From positions 1 through 9,164 of the forward strand of contig CALGNW010000014.1 of NCBI GenBank assembly GCA_937958345.1: DNA of 9,164 bases, read 5' to 3'. The first letter of the stretch is position 1. Each line of letters begins with the position of its first letter. The notes under the pieces are model-generated. The model searched no databases, was not told where the DNA came from, and saw only the letters and a program-made list of their open reading frames with translations. This stretch comes from an uncultured Neomegalonema sp. (lineage in GTDB: Bacteria; Pseudomonadota; Alphaproteobacteria; Rhodobacterales; Rhodobacteraceae). The translations under genes and the position numbers were made by a program. Shown one piece after another: positions 1 to 6,952 of the stretch.

Positions 1-148
1 CCGGGACAACCTGAACGCCGCGAGAATGATTCAGCAGGTTTAAAACCTGCGGCGACGGGAGGTTCGCAACCGATCCGGCGCGGGGTCCCGATTTAATTCA
101 AGAGATTTCCCTCGGCGATTCGTGCCGTTCAAGAGTTTTGCGCGGGTT
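1..148. other. Unassigned left edge, possible end of an upstream gene
   Basis: No gene can be assigned here. Two plus-strand frames enter from the left edge. One reads 13 residues (ending NAARMIQQV) to a TAA at 41-43. The other reads 31 residues rich in Gly, Pro and Arg to a TAA at 94-96. Either could be the C-terminus of an upstream gene, but neither is long enough to recognise. The stretch also holds a 17-base palindrome at 34-50 and two copies of TTCAAGAG (97-104 and 128-135). On the minus strand this is the region just after the hydroxylase stop codon, and I see no convincing hairpin with a T-run that would end that transcript. Confidence 0.3.
34..50. repeat. Perfect 17-base inverted repeat
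   Basis: The two arms GCAGGTTT and AAACCTGC are exact reverse complements around a single central A. The element could form a hairpin on either strand, or act as a protein-binding palindrome. Read as RNA it resembles a 5-bp anticodon stem with a 7-base loop, but the rest of a tRNA is missing (see rejected items). It overlaps the possible stop codon at 41-43. There is no T-run after it on either strand, so a simple intrinsic terminator is unlikely. Confidence 0.6.
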
Positions 149-1387
149 TTAGGCGGGTTTTCCCTGAAGCAGGCGCGGCATCTCTCCCGACAGTCCCGCC
201 GCCTGACGCATGAAAAAGCGCCGCGCCGGTCCCATGCGGTTCACAAGGTCGAGGCCCATGCCGCGAAGGGCGCGGACAGGCGTAATATCATTTGAAAACA
301 GACGGTTAATCGCGTCCATGCCGAGGCCCATCGCGGTATTGTCAAACCGCCGCCACCGCTCGTAGCGTTTCAGAACGTCCAAAGCGCCGATATCCTCACC
401 CCGCCGCGCGGCATCTGCAATCACCTGGGTAAGTGCGGCGGCGTCCTTAAATCCCAAGTTGAGTCCCTGACCGGCAATCGGATGGACCCCGTGCGCCGCA
501 TCACCAACCAGCGCCAACCGCGGGGCGCAATATTCATAAGCTAATGAAAGGCTTAGCGGATATGACCAGCGCGGACCGGTGACTTTGACGTCGCCGAGAA
601 ACTGGCCAAAGCGGCGTTTTATCTCAGCCTCGAAACCGGCGTCGTCCAATCCCATCGCAGCAGCGGCAACCGCCCGCCGCTCGGTCCAGACCAGCGAAGA
701 CCGGTTCCCGGTCAGCGGCAAAATTGCAAAAGGGCCGGACGGTAGGAAATACTCATGCGCAACCCCGCCGTGTGGCTCGGCATGCTCAACGGTGCAGACG
801 ACGCCGCTTTGCGGATAGTCCCATCCGGTATAACGGATGCCTGCCGCTCTCGCTGTGGGTGAATTTCTTCCGTCGCACGCTATTGCCAAACGGGCATCGA
901 ACGTGCCCCCGTCCTCCAGCTCCAACGTCGCGCCTGAGGTTGACCGGTCCACGTGACGCACGCGAACGGGATTGCGATGACTCACGGATGACATGTCTTC
1001 CATGGCCCCAAACAGGGCACGCCTGATATGACGGTTCTCAACAAGATGGCCAAACGGCTCGTCTCCGACCTCCGCATGATCAAAGTGCAGAAATGACGTG
1101 CCAGCCCCTTCGGACACCCGACCATCTGTGACGAGAATATCCTCAATCGGCTGGGCCTCGTCGCCGAGCCTGTCCCAAATCCCTAATGCCTGCAACATGT
1201 TACGCGACCCGGCAGCAATCGCAGTCGCCCGCCCGTCAAACCCGTCATCGCTGCGCGCGCTCTCCGGCGATGCATCGAAAAGCGTGACAGAAAGACCGGT
1301 CGACCCCAGCGCGATGGCCAATGCCGTCCCGTTCAAGCCGCCGCCGATGATCGCGATGTCAGATTTTGTTTCCATATCACCAAGCAT
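149..1387 (-). CDS. UbiH/UbiF/VisC/COQ6-family FAD-dependent hydroxylase
   Basis: Flavoprotein monooxygenase of the family that hydroxylates the aromatic ring during ubiquinone biosynthesis, using FAD, a reductant and O2 at the inner membrane. The 412-residue length is typical. The N-terminus has the dinucleotide-binding glycine motif GGGLNG (residues 15-20). The DG motif CDGRNSP (171-177) and the second FAD motif GDAAHGVHPIAGQGLN (295-310), which is the UbiH/COQ6 signature, are both intact. A conserved arginine stretch, GRATAIAAGS, lies near residue 52. The sequence does not show which ring position it attacks. Alphaproteobacteria use several paralogues (UbiH, UbiF, UbiL, UbiM types), so I give no symbol. 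The start is uncertain: an in-frame ATG at 1375 (METKSD) leaves a more usual short leader, and neither start has a clear Shine-Dalgarno. The gene is divergent from the aminotransferase and is probably transcribed alone. Confidence 0.92.
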   Translation of the reverse strand: MLGDMETKSDIAIIGGGLNGTALAIALGSTGLSVTLFDASPESARSDDGFDGRATAIAAGSRNMLQALGIWDRLGDEAQPIEDILVTDGRVSEGAGTSFLHFDHAEVGDEPFGHLVENRHIRRALFGAMEDMSSVSHRNPVRVRHVDRSTSGATLELEDGGTFDARLAIACDGRNSPTARAAGIRYTGWDYPQSGVVCTVEHAEPHGGVAHEYFLPSGPFAILPLTGNRSSLVWTERRAVAAAAMGLDDAGFEAEIKRRFGQFLGDVKVTGPRWSYPLSLSLAYEYCAPRLALVGDAAHGVHPIAGQGLNLGFKDAAALTQVIADAARRGEDIGALDVLKRYERWRRFDNTAMGLGMDAINRLFSNDITPVRALRGMGLDLVNRMGPARRFFMRQAAGLSGEMPRLLQGKPA

Positions 1388-1508
1388 AGGCTGGTGCGCA
1401 AGCGTTCCAAGGGCTCAATCGTCGCGACCGCGAGATGCGCGATTGTATCCATCTCATGGCTCAGGATGATTCTGCCCAGAACTCACGCACGTTAGCCTCT
1501 CATCAGCC

Positions 1509-1523
1509 TTAACATTTAGTTGA
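1509..1523 (+). promoter_or_regulatory. Possible CtrA-type box upstream of aminotransferase-ftsK
   Basis: The sequence reads TTAA, seven bases, then TTGA. This is one mismatch from TTAA-N7-TTAA, the binding motif of the alphaproteobacterial response regulator CtrA. The second half runs into TTGACG (1520-1525), which resembles a -35 element. No good -10 hexamer stands 16-18 bases downstream. The box lies 85 bases before the aminotransferase start, in the only intergenic region that could supply a promoter for the aminotransferase-ftsK pair. One near-match can arise by chance, so the assignment is tentative. Confidence 0.25.
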
Positions 1524-1608
1524 CGCTCGGGCTGGACGGATCGCGGCTTTACGGGCTACTATTGCCCTAACGCCTGGCAAAAGATTGGGCATTGAGGCAG
1601 TTAAGTAT

Positions 1609-2823
1609 ATGACGACGCGCAGATTTTCCGATCTGCCTGAGTACGCGTTTCCGCGTCTTCGGGCATTGCTGGACCGCCATCAGCCCGGCGGCGCCGAGAT
1701 TGCTATGTCGATTGGTGAACCGCAGCACGCACTGCCGCCAATCCTTGCGGAAACGCTGGCGAAGCATGCCCATCTGTACAACAAATATCCCCCGATCGAC
1801 GGAACGCCGGGATGGCGCGAGGCCGTGGCGGGTTGGTTGACGCGTCGCTACGATCTTGACGGTTCACTCGACCCCGACGCGCAGGTTCTGCCCCTCAACG
1901 GATCACGCGAAGGGCTGTTCGGCGCGGCTTTGGCTCTGGCACCGGGCGAGAAGAACGGTAAGCAGGCGGCGTTTCTGATGCCGAATCCGTTTTATCAGGT
2001 TTATGCGGCGGCGGCGCTGGCGATTGGGGCTGAACCGATCTGCGTACCGGCCACGCGCGAGACCGGCTGGCTGCCTGATTTTTCTGCCCTGCCCGAAGAT
2101 ATTCTCGAGCGCACGACGTTCGCGTATTACTGCTCTCCGACCAATCCGCAGGGCGCGGTTGCCGATGCCGCCACGCTGGCGCGGATGGTGGCGCTCGCCG
2201 AGACGTATGGTTTCGTGATTGCCTTCGACGAACCCTATTCCGAGGTTTACCGCGACACCCCGCCCCCCGGCGCATTGTCGGCGGTCGCCGCCGAGGGTGC
2301 GGACCCCGAGCGGGTGCTGGTATTCAACACGTTGTCCAAACGTTCGAACGCGGCAGGTCTGCGATCCGCTTTTGTGGCGGGCGGGGAAAAGTCAATCAGT
2401 GCGATCAAGCGCCTGCGGGCATATTCGGGTGCACCCAACCCTCTGCCCGCGATCCATGCCGCCGAGGCGCTGTGGCGCGACGAGGCGCATGTCATCGAGA
2501 ACCGCCGTCTCTATCAGGAAAAATACGCGCTGGCGGACGAGATTCTCGGCGGATTGCCGGGCTATCTGCCTCCCGATGCCGGATTTTTCCTGTGGTTAGA
2601 TGTCGGAGACGGCGAGGCGGGCGTGGTCGAGCTGTGGAAAGAGGCGGGCGTCAAATGCCTGCCGGGTGCATATCTCGGGCGTGGTGATCCCCGCTTTAAC
2701 GGCGGCGAAAATCCGGGGGCGCGATACATGCGGGCGGCGCTGGTCGAAAGTTCCGAGGCGATCAGGCCGGGGCTTGAGGCAATTGCCCGTCTGCTGCGGA
2801 AAAATGCGGGAGTTGAGACGTGA
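1609..2823 (+). CDS. dapC: PLP-dependent class I/II aminotransferase, probably DapC (succinyldiaminopimelate transaminase)
   Basis: A fold-type I aminotransferase of 404 residues. If it is DapC, it converts N-succinyl-2-amino-6-oxopimelate and glutamate to N-succinyl-LL-diaminopimelate, supplying meso-DAP for peptidoglycan and lysine. The N-terminal SIGEPQHALP segment and LSKRSNAAGLRSAFVAG around the PLP lysine (K244) are the DapC-style signatures. Other cofactor residues are N179 in SPTNPQG, D207 and Y210 in FDEPYSE, and the carboxylate-binding R375. Substrate specificity is inferred from these motifs; another class I aminotransferase is possible. I chose ATG 1609, with GAGG at 1594-1597 about 11 bases upstream. 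An in-frame TTG at 1585 would add eight residues. The stop overlaps the ftsK start by four bases (GTGA), indicating co-transcription and translational coupling. Confidence 0.85.
   Translation: MTTRRFSDLPEYAFPRLRALLDRHQPGGAEIAMSIGEPQHALPPILAETLAKHAHLYNKYPPIDGTPGWREAVAGWLTRRYDLDGSLDPDAQVLPLNGSREGLFGAALALAPGEKNGKQAAFLMPNPFYQVYAAAALAIGAEPICVPATRETGWLPDFSALPEDILERTTFAYYCSPTNPQGAVADAATLARMVALAETYGFVIAFDEPYSEVYRDTPPPGALSAVAAEGADPERVLVFNTLSKRSNAAGLRSAFVAGGEKSISAIKRLRAYSGAPNPLPAIHAAEALWRDEAHVIENRRLYQEKYALADEILGGLPGYLPPDAGFFLWLDVGDGEAGVVELWKEAGVKCLPGAYLGRGDPRFNGGENPGARYMRAALVESSEAIRPGLEAIARLLRKNAGVET
2808..2812 (+). promoter_or_regulatory. Shine-Dalgarno for the ftsK GTG start
   Basis: GGGAG lies inside the last codons of the aminotransferase gene, seven bases before the GTG at 2820. 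It supports this non-ATG start over the next in-frame ATG at 2868, which would remove the N-terminal leader before the first membrane segment. Confidence 0.65.
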
Positions 2824-5168
2824 CAGCAACGACTGAGACACCCGACGAATCCGAACCGTCGCGCTTTATGCTTCCGGCGGTGAGTACGCGTGCCGTGGCA
2901 CTTGGCCTCGGGGTGTTGACCTTTATTGTTTGGGCCGCCTTGTTCAGTCACTCGCCGCGCGATGCCAGCTTTTGGAATGCGACCAGCGACGCAACCGGCA
3001 ACTGGTTCGGCGGGTTCGGCGCAAACCTGTCCAGTGCGTTTTTCTATGCGCTGGGCAATGCCTCGTACCTGCTGCCGCTGGCACTGGCTGTATGGTGTTG
3101 GCGTTTGTGGAGCGGTTTTTATCAGCGCCGCGTTGTCTCTTTGCTGCGGCTTGGTCCGGCGAGCGTCCTCGGCCTGCTTGCCGGGGCGGGGTTCTTGTCG
3201 GCTGTACCGGGCAAGATGGTCGCGGGAACCGGATTTGGCGGTTTTATCGGGGACCGCCTGATTCTTCCTTTTGCGCGGATGTTCTATGGCATGGGATTTG
3301 ATGCGCCCTATCAGATTCCGGGCTTGCTGTTGGCCCTTGGTGCGCTGGCCGGTTTTGGTGTGGCCTGCGGCATGACCCGCCCCGAGGTGACTGTGCTTTG
3401 GCGCGGGACTGTCGAAAAGATCAAAAGCATTTTTTCCCGTGACCGCAGACAGGCTCTGTCTGACAGCGTGATGGCCCGCACCAGCGATCTGACGAAACGT
3501 CTGCGCACACGCACTGTCGTTCCGGAACGTCCGATGACGTTGCGCGGCGATAACATCGACGCGGCGGCACGCAGCGAAAGCTTGCGGGGGACGCCGCTCG
3601 AAACCGCTCAGAAACGCAAAAAAACCAAAGAAAAGCCCGCCGCCAACCCGAAAAATAATGTCGGAAAGCGGCGTAAGGGTTCCCAGGAAATGGCTCCGGC
3701 GCTCGAACTGCTCAGCGTTCCCAAGCGCCCCGCCCGTCCGATGAGTCAGGCTGAGCTGGAGGACGAAAGCGCGCGTCTTCTGACGGTGCTGAATGATTTC
3801 GGCGTTAAGGGTGTGATGAAGGGCGTCAGCCAGGGGCCGGTGATTACGCTGCACGAATTCGAACCTGCACCGGGCGTCAAGGTATCGCGCGTCGTCAGCC
3901 TTGCCGAAGACATCGCACTGAATTTGGGTGCGCAGGCGGTCCGTGTTGCTCCGGTAAAAGAACGCTCGGTCATCGGGATCGAACTGCCGAACTCGCGCCG
4001 TGAAACGATCTTTCTCAAGGAAATCATGGAACCGCTGCTGCAGCATCCCGACCCTTTGCCGGTCGCGCTGGGCAAAGCCATCGACGGTACGATCCGTATT
4101 GCGTCGCTGGCAAAGATGCCTCACCTGCTGGTCGCGGGGACCACAGGCTCGGGTAAATCGGTCGGCATTAACGCGATGATCCTGTCGCTGCTCTACCGCC
4201 ATCCGCCGTCTGAATGCCGGATGATTATGATCGATCCGAAGATGCTGGAACTCAGTGTCTACGACGGTATTCCGCACCTGCTCTCGCCGGTTGTCACCGA
4301 CCCTAAAAAGGCTGTGATGGCCCTCAAATGGGTCGTGCGTGAGATGGAGGACCGCTATCGTAAGATGGCCGATATGAACGTGCGGAACCTCGCCGGATAT
4401 AATGCGCGGATGGAAGAGGCGATTGCGGGCAACGAGACCCTGCGCCGCAATGGTATGGACGAGGCCGGCGATCCGACCATCATCGAATACCAGCCTGAAA
4501 AACTGCCTTTCATCGTCGTCATTGTTGACGAAATGGCAGACCTGATGATGACGGCGGGCAAAGAGGTCGAGGCCTGCATCATGCGCCTCGCGCAGATGGC
4601 GCGTGCCTCGGGTATTCACATCGTCATGGCCACCCAGCGTCCGTCTACCGACATCATCACCGGCGCGATTAAGGCAAATTTCCCGACTCGCATGTCGTTC
4701 CAGGTTACCTCGGCGATCGACAGCCGCACAATTCTCAACGAAATGGGCGCCGAGCAGTTGCTCGGCATGGGTGATATGTTGTTCCAGTCAGCGGGCAAGC
4801 GGTCAATGCGCGTCCATGGCCCCTTTGTTTCCGACGAAGAGGTTCGTGCAGTCGCTGATGAACTGCGGACATTGGGCGGCGATGCCGTAGATCAGGTCGA
4901 GTTCGAAGAGTTAGAGGGCGGGCGTACTGACATTGACGAAATCCTCGGCCTTGCCCCTTCGGGGGGTGCATCGGGCGATGATGCTTTGTACGATCAGGCT
5001 GTTGCCATTGTCGCGCGCGATCAGCGGGCGACGATAAGCTATATCCAGCGGCGGCTGCAAATCGGCTATAACAAGGCCGCGCGTCTGATCGAACAAATGG
5101 AAGAACAGGGCGTCGTCACACCGGCAAACAACGCCGGTAAACGCGAAATTCTGATCGGCGAGCGGTAA
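2820..5168 (+). CDS. ftsK: DNA translocase FtsK
   Basis: Septum-anchored dsDNA pump of 782 residues that moves chromosome termini out of the closing septum and activates XerCD recombination at dif. Four predicted membrane segments lie at about 24-43, 75-97, 110-129 and 166-184. A short basic, Lys-rich linker follows (about 200-300), so the protein is SpoIIIE-sized rather than the long E. coli form. The RecA-like motor has Walker A GTTGSGKS (440-447, K446) and Walker B IVVIVDE (D570, E571), followed by MATQRPSTDIITGAIKANFP. The C-terminal winged-helix gamma domain (about 720-782, with GYNKAARLIEQME) is the part that reads polar DNA motifs and contacts XerD. All key motifs are intact. The GTG start overlaps the aminotransferase stop and has a good Shine-Dalgarno. 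A strong hairpin follows the stop, and xerC lies downstream in the same window. Confidence 0.97.
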   Translation: MTATTETPDESEPSRFMLPAVSTRAVALGLGVLTFIVWAALFSHSPRDASFWNATSDATGNWFGGFGANLSSAFFYALGNASYLLPLALAVWCWRLWSGFYQRRVVSLLRLGPASVLGLLAGAGFLSAVPGKMVAGTGFGGFIGDRLILPFARMFYGMGFDAPYQIPGLLLALGALAGFGVACGMTRPEVTVLWRGTVEKIKSIFSRDRRQALSDSVMARTSDLTKRLRTRTVVPERPMTLRGDNIDAAARSESLRGTPLETAQKRKKTKEKPAANPKNNVGKRRKGSQEMAPALELLSVPKRPARPMSQAELEDESARLLTVLNDFGVKGVMKGVSQGPVITLHEFEPAPGVKVSRVVSLAEDIALNLGAQAVRVAPVKERSVIGIELPNSRRETIFLKEIMEPLLQHPDPLPVALGKAIDGTIRIASLAKMPHLLVAGTTGSGKSVGINAMILSLLYRHPPSECRMIMIDPKMLELSVYDGIPHLLSPVVTDPKKAVMALKWVVREMEDRYRKMADMNVRNLAGYNARMEEAIAGNETLRRNGMDEAGDPTIIEYQPEKLPFIVVIVDEMADLMMTAGKEVEACIMRLAQMARASGIHIVMATQRPSTDIITGAIKANFPTRMSFQVTSAIDSRTILNEMGAEQLLGMGDMLFQSAGKRSMRVHGPFVSDEEVRAVADELRTLGGDAVDQVEFEELEGGRTDIDEILGLAPSGGASGDDALYDQAVAIVARDQRATISYIQRRLQIGYNKAARLIEQMEEQGVVTPANNAGKREILIGER

Positions 5169-5179
5169 CACCGTTTGCA

Positions 5180-5214
5180 CGGCAGCTGGCGGTAAACCCG
5201 TTATCGCCCTGCCG
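5180..5214 (+). terminator. Strong hairpin after ftsK (terminator or mRNA 3' stabiliser)
   Basis: CGGCAG (5180-5185) pairs with CTGCCG (5209-5214). After a two-base bulge (5186-5187), GGCGGTAA (5188-5195) pairs with TTATCGCC (5201-5208) with one G-T pair, around the loop ACCCG. The stem totals 14 pairs and begins 11 bases after the ftsK stop. Only a four-T run follows, about eight bases downstream, so it is not a textbook intrinsic terminator. It could be a weak terminator, a 3' end protector, or an element separating ftsK from lolA expression. Confidence 0.5.
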
Positions 5215-5396
5215 ACACCCGTTTTCGGCCCCAATCAGGCGCTATCTTATAGTCTGTTAACGAAGCCCGTTTATGCATGTAGACTGTAAATGAATCCGGC
5301 TGGGTGACGGAATATGCCGGGTCGACCGTAAAAGATGTAACTGGTTGAAAGCGGGACGTCCGATCTGTCGGCGTTCGAGTGAGGATTAAAGTGATT

Positions 5397-6020
5397 ATGA
5401 ACCGACGTTCTCTCATCGCCGCATTGTCGGCCTTTGCGACCGCACCGACATTTGCCGCTGCGCAAAGCTACGATCCCGCGATTGTAGACGCATTGTCGCG
5501 CTATCTTAATACCATCACGACAATGCAGGGGACGTTTACCCAGCAGGCGCCGGATGGCCAGCAGATTGCCGAAGGCGAGTTCTTTATGAAACGCCCGGGC
5601 CGCATGCGTTTCGAGTATTTTGACCCGTATCCGCTTGAAATGATCGCAGACGGAACATGGGCCGGTGTCATCAACCGCCAGACCAAAACCCTGACGCAGG
5701 TTCCGCTGTCGCGCACGCCGCTGTACCTTTTGCTCGATGAAAACATCGACCTCGCATCCAGCGGATCGATCCAGTCTATCGAGCGCGCTCCCGGCATCGT
5801 CAACGCGCGTGCGATTGATCCCAGCAATCCGGGGCAGGGTTCGATTACCATGGTGTTCTCGACAACGCCGGTCCAACTGCTGAAATGGGTCATAACGGAC
5901 GAGCAGGGCCGTTCCAGCGTTATTTCGCTGCGCAACGTGACGCGCGGCCAGTACATTGACCCCCGCAAGTTCGTCATCAACGACCCGAGCTTTGACCGCA
6001 GCGGCAGAAACGAAAAATAA
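5397..6020 (+). CDS. lolA: Outer-membrane lipoprotein carrier protein LolA
   Basis: Periplasmic chaperone that takes lipoproteins released by the LolCDE ABC transporter and carries them to the outer membrane. The 207-residue product starts with a signal peptide: MNRR, a hydrophobic stretch (about 5-19), then AAA-Q, suggesting cleavage after A22. The mature part has the LolA pattern: an early helix (YLNTITTMQGTFTQ), then beta strands EGEFFMKRPGRMRFEY and PYPLEMIADG, and a C-terminal half ending ITDEQGRSSVISLRNV. I chose ATG 5397. GTG codons at 5391 and 5379 are in frame, and GAGGA (5381-5385) would space better for the GTG at 5391, so two extra residues are possible. The gene sits 228 bases after ftsK, matching the ftsK-lolA neighbourhood of E. 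coli. The gap leaves room for its own promoter; a TATAGT at 5248-5253 is only a weak candidate. A clear terminator follows. Confidence 0.9.
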   Translation: MNRRSLIAALSAFATAPTFAAAQSYDPAIVDALSRYLNTITTMQGTFTQQAPDGQQIAEGEFFMKRPGRMRFEYFDPYPLEMIADGTWAGVINRQTKTLTQVPLSRTPLYLLLDENIDLASSGSIQSIERAPGIVNARAIDPSNPGQGSITMVFSTTPVQLLKWVITDEQGRSSVISLRNVTRGQYIDPRKFVINDPSFDRSGRNEK

Positions 6021-6059
6021 TCCCGCACTTTCCGGCTGGTGCGCAATGCAAATCCCTCA

Positions 6060-6091
6060 GGGCCATCTGCTTCGGCAGGGGGCCCTTTTTT
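6060..6091 (+). terminator. Rho-independent terminator with UUCG tetraloop after lolA
   Basis: GGGCC (6060-6064) pairs with GGCCC (6081-6085). The stem continues with one A-G mismatch and one T-G pair to CTGC/GCAG, closed by a TTCG tetraloop (6071-6074). Six Ts follow directly (6086-6091). Together this is a textbook intrinsic terminator 40 bases after the lolA stop, and it separates the envelope/division block from the transaldolase block. Confidence 0.88.
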
Positions 6092-6166
6092 GTTGGCGGC
6101 TGCGTCATTGTGCGCACGCCGGGGCTTCCCCCCGATTCGAAACTCGGCTATCACTGTAAGGCAATG

Positions 6167-6187
6167 GGGCCGGGTGATTTGCGGCCC
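6167..6187 (+). other. Hairpin in the transaldolase leader
   Basis: GGGCCG (6167-6172) and CGGCCC (6182-6187) are exact reverse complements around a nine-base loop. The hairpin ends seven bases before the Shine-Dalgarno GAGGG (6195-6199) of the transaldolase gene. It could be a leader stem that affects translation, or an operator. It could also be chance in GC-rich DNA, and I see no alternative pairing with the Shine-Dalgarno. Confidence 0.3.
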
Positions 6188-6203
6188 GGAAAACGAGGGT
6201 AGC

Positions 6204-6857
6204 ATGAAGTTTTTTGTCGACACTGCGGTGATCTCGGAAATTGAAGAACTGGCCTCAACCGGCATGGTCGACGGTGTCACGACGAACCCTTCGCTCATCC
6301 ACAAATCGGGGCGCGACTTCAAAGAAGTTATCGCAGAGATTTGTAAACTGATCCCCGGTCCGGTCAGTGCCGAGGTTGCGGCAACCGAATTCGGGCAAAT
6401 GGTCGCCGAGGGCCGCGAGTTGGCAAAAATTGCCGATAACGTGACTGTCAAACTGCCTCTGACTTGGGATGGCCTGCGTGCGTGTCGCACCCTGACTGAC
6501 GAGGGGCGCATGACCAATGTGACGCTCTGCTTCAGCGCCAATCAGGCCCTGCTGGCGGCAAAGGCCGGCGCGACCTTCATCTCGCCCTTCATTGGCCGTC
6601 TCGATGATATGGGGATCGAGGGAATGGAGCTGATTCATGAAATCCGCACCATCTATGACAACTACGATTTCCGTACCGAAATTCTGGCTGCCTCGATCCG
6701 CACGGTCAATCACCTCAAGGATTCCGCGTTGGCCGGTGCCGATGTCGCGACCATCCCGCCGTCGACCCTCAAGGCGCTCGCCTCGCATCCGCTAACGGAT
6801 AAGGGCCTCGCCGCATTTCTGTCCGATTGGGAAAAAACCGGCCAGAAAATCATCTAA
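6204..6857 (+). CDS. tal: Transaldolase, small TAL/FSA-type subfamily
   Basis: Class I aldolase-fold enzyme of 217 residues. It moves a dihydroxyacetone unit between sugar phosphates in the non-oxidative pentose phosphate pathway, in the cytoplasm. The Schiff-base lysine is K83 in VTVKLPLTWDG. D6 (FVDTA) and N28 (VTTNPSLI) complete the usual active-site set. This short family contains both transaldolases and fructose-6-phosphate aldolases (FSA), and genes are often labelled fsa. Here the positions matching FSA Gln59 and Tyr131 are Glu57 (SAEVAAT) and Phe129 (SPFIGR), as in true transaldolases, so I infer transaldolase activity. The ATG at 6204 has GAGGG at 6195-6199 and starts directly with the conserved first strand. 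A longer in-frame reading from 6039 runs through the lolA terminator and is not credible. Confidence 0.93.
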   Translation: MKFFVDTAVISEIEELASTGMVDGVTTNPSLIHKSGRDFKEVIAEICKLIPGPVSAEVAATEFGQMVAEGRELAKIADNVTVKLPLTWDGLRACRTLTDEGRMTNVTLCFSANQALLAAKAGATFISPFIGRLDDMGIEGMELIHEIRTIYDNYDFRTEILAASIRTVNHLKDSALAGADVATIPPSTLKALASHPLTDKGLAAFLSDWEKTGQKII

Positions 6858-6870
6858 CCGCCAAAATTCG

Positions 6871-6921
6871 CGCCACCCGTAAAAAGCGGGGGCGTAACAG
6901 AGTCCCGCAAAAAACAGGGAC
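6871..6921 (+). other. Two tandem hairpins between transaldolase and DUF484 genes
   Basis: The first hairpin pairs CGCC and CCCG (6871-6879, with a bulged A at 6875) with CGGGGGCG (6887-6894) around an A-rich loop, giving eight GC pairs. The second pairs GTCCC (6902-6906) with GGGAC (6917-6921) around an A-rich ten-base loop. Neither is followed by a T-run. They occupy most of the 95-base gap and may partly terminate transcription, set mRNA processing, or protect the transaldolase message. Confidence 0.4.
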
Positions 6922-6938
6922 CGACCGAGAGCACAAGC

Positions 6939-6944
6939 AGGAGA
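6939..6944 (+). promoter_or_regulatory. Shine-Dalgarno for the DUF484 gene
   Basis: AGGAGA lies eight bases before the ATG at 6953. It fixes this start and argues against the longer in-frame reading from 6827, which begins inside the transaldolase gene. Confidence 0.7.
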
Positions 6945-6952
6945 TACAGGCA

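Noticed and set aside
2..90. Possible tRNA-Leu(UAA) at the left edge
   Set aside because: The anticodon-like arm and a six-base outer pairing exist, but about 26 bases separate the outer stem from the anticodon stem. There is no GGTAGA-type D-loop and no T-arm at the expected place.
1098..1469. 123-residue plus-strand frame at the hydroxylase start region
   Set aside because: It is antisense to the hydroxylase N-terminus, which carries the FAD motif, and is a Pro/Ser-rich shadow frame.
1520..1548. TTGACG as the -35 of a standard promoter for the aminotransferase
   Set aside because: The hexamer 17 bases downstream is GCGGCT, unlike a -10 element. TACTAT at 1557-1562 is too far away to pair with it.
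2562..4619. 685-residue open frame on the minus strand across ftsK and the aminotransferase end
   Set aside because: It is fully antisense to two genes with complete motifs, is rich in His, Arg and Gln as expected of antisense frames in GC-rich DNA, and shows no recognisable domain or ribosome site.
5501..6541. 346-residue minus-strand frame across lolA and the transaldolase start
   Set aside because: It runs through two real genes and the lolA terminator, is Ser-rich with no motif, and is best explained as an antisense shadow.
6827..6952. 42-residue N-terminal extension of the DUF484 protein
   Set aside because: It starts inside the transaldolase gene, crosses two hairpins and is very basic. 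A good Shine-Dalgarno precedes the ATG at 6953.
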